From NCBI GenBank assembly GCA_964429195.1, contig CAYSBC010000091.1, positions 1-5,343 of the forward strand: a stretch of 5,343 nucleotides of DNA, read 5' to 3'. A model generated the notes under the pieces. It did no database searches and was not told the DNA's origin. It was given only the letters and a program-made list of their open reading frames with translations. Both the position numbers and the translations under genes were made by a program. Below, one piece after another: positions 4,860 through 5,343 of this stretch (positions are counted from its first letter, which is position 1; each line of letters starts with the position of its first letter). The DNA comes from JBBAFM01 sp041655415 (lineage in GTDB: Bacteria > Bacillota > Clostridia > Peptostreptococcales > JAAYPU01).

Positions 4860-4962
4860 TTGCCATGTGCCATTTTCGAATAAAATGAGGAAATAAAGGC
4901 ACGGCATAAAATCCGCCGGAGGCATATAATATCCTCGAAACCGAGGATATTATATTATATCA
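4851..4962. repeat. Candidate REP/MITE-like structured intergenic element
   Basis: The 112-bp segment is bounded by the 9-bp inverted ends TGATATAAT (4851-4859) and ATTATATCA (4954-4962). Inside are TGCCATGTGCC (4861-4871) facing GGCACGGCA (4898-4906) with two unpaired bases, CATTTT/AAAATG around CGAAT (4871-4887), and a 14-bp perfect stem ATATAATATCCTCG/CGAGGATATTATAT with loop AAAC (4924-4955). Almost every base can pair, as in REP or MITE elements or a structured RNA. On the minus strand a 25-codon frame (4848-4925, MPPADFMPCL...WQIIS) starts seven bases after GAGG, and both GAGG and the AT of its ATG lie within the 14-bp stem. I do not call it a gene. No target-site duplication was confirmed. 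Confidence 0.5.
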
Positions 4963-4984
4963 CTCCTACATTCATACTTCATCC

Positions 4985-5023
4985 AAAAAATAAAAGACCC
5001 TAGAAACATTTGAATTCTAAGGT
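4985..5023 (-). terminator. Intrinsic terminator of the tRNA cluster
   Basis: On the minus strand ACCTTAGAA (5015-5023) pairs with TTCTAGGGT (4997-5005), with one U-G pair and a nine-base loop. It is followed at once by CTTTTATTTTTT (4985-4996 region), a strong U-tract. It begins five bases beyond the tRNA-Cys CCA end and closes the Gly-His-Lys-Cys transcript. Confidence 0.85.
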
Positions 5024-5027
5024 TTGT

Positions 5028-5102
<75 letters not shown>

Positions 5103-5109
5103 ATATAAT

Positions 5110-5185
5110 TGGTGACCTATCCGCGATTCGAACGCGGGACACCCTGATTAAAAGTCAGGTGCTCTACCGACTGAGCTAATAGATC
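5110..5185 (-). tRNA. tRNA-Lys (anticodon TTT)
   Basis: The acceptor stem GATCTAT/ATAGGTC has one T-G pair, the anticodon stem is CCTGA/TCAGG with loop CTTTTAA (anticodon TTT at 5150-5152), the T-arm is CCGCG/CGCGG, the discriminator is A, and CCA is encoded. Only one base (5186) separates its 5' end from the CCA of tRNA-His upstream, so a single cut region must mature both ends. Confidence 0.97.
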
Positions 5186-5186
5186 A

Positions 5187-5263
5187 TGGGGTGGGTAATG
5201 GGATTTGAACCCATGCATGCAGGAGCCACAATCCTGTGTCTTAACCACTTGACTATACCCACC
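5187..5263 (-). tRNA. tRNA-His (anticodon GTG)
   Basis: The acceptor stem GTGGGTA/TACCCAC is extended by the histidine-specific extra pair G(-1) (5263) with C73 (5190), the main identity element for histidyl-tRNA synthetase. The anticodon stem is CAGGA/TCCTG with loop TTGTGGC (anticodon GTG at 5227-5229), and CCA is encoded at 5187-5189. It sits second in the cluster, between tRNA-Gly(TCC) and tRNA-Lys. Confidence 0.97.
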
Positions 5264-5266
5264 ATA

Positions 5267-5340
5267 TGGAGCGGATGATGGGAATCGAACCCACGCTACC
5301 AGCTTGGAAGGCTGGAGTTCTACCATTGAACTACATCCGC
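5267..5340 (-). tRNA. tRNA-Gly (anticodon TCC)
   Basis: The cloverleaf is complete, with acceptor stem GCGGATG/CATCCGC, anticodon stem CCAGC/GCTGG, loop CTTCCAA (anticodon TCC at 5306-5308), discriminator U and encoded CCA. It reads GGA and GGG codons. It is the first tRNA of the cluster visible here. Only three bases remain upstream, so the promoter, and perhaps more tRNAs, lie beyond the window. Confidence 0.97.
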
Positions 5341-5343
5341 AAA

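Overview
The window looks like chromosomal DNA of a low-GC Gram-positive bacterium, probably a member of the Clostridia. The grounds are AT-rich intergenic DNA, strong purine-rich ribosome binding sites, sigma-A type promoters, intrinsic terminators with long U-tracts, tRNAs with encoded CCA ends, and the protein families present (an Amidase_6-type exported hydrolase, a FlK-like hot-dog thioesterase, an EAL regulator and an LprI/DUF1311-like lipoprotein). No genus can be named from the sequence alone.

Layout, left to right. tRNA-Arg(ACG), minus strand, has its own near-consensus promoter. Upstream of it on the same strand lies a membrane-anchored amidase-domain protein. A divergent intergenic region (about 1306-1502) carries a clear promoter with a palindrome in its spacer, driving a plus-strand thioesterase. 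That thioesterase is interrupted by a 100-N scaffold gap at 1776-1875. The gap is flanked by two identical 55-bp copies, so it is almost certainly an unmerged contig overlap. Collapsing it restores an intact 141-residue protein. The thioesterase converges on a membrane protein with a degenerate GGDEF domain and a catalytically complete EAL domain, and its terminator lies inside the last codons of that convergent gene.

Beyond the EAL gene, 3838-4090 holds what looks like the decayed C-terminal end of an HD-GYP-type gene on the plus strand, ending in a 32-bp tandem duplication. Next come a bidirectional terminator, tRNA-Gly(CCC) with its own promoter, and a small lipoprotein gene. The region 4825-4962 is densely folded, with several perfect inverted repeats and a possible 112-bp REP/MITE-like element. 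The right end is a minus-strand tRNA cluster, transcribed Gly(TCC)-His-Lys-Cys, closed by an intrinsic terminator. Its promoter lies outside the window.

The protein genes do not form one pathway; this reads as ordinary housekeeping DNA with single genes scattered among tRNA loci. Two links are worth keeping. One is the apparent loss of an HD-GYP gene beside an intact EAL gene, both families being c-di-GMP phosphodiesterases. The other is the structured element upstream of the lipoprotein, in which a hairpin covers the ribosome binding site and start of a 25-codon reading frame. I see no convincing new defence or mobile system.
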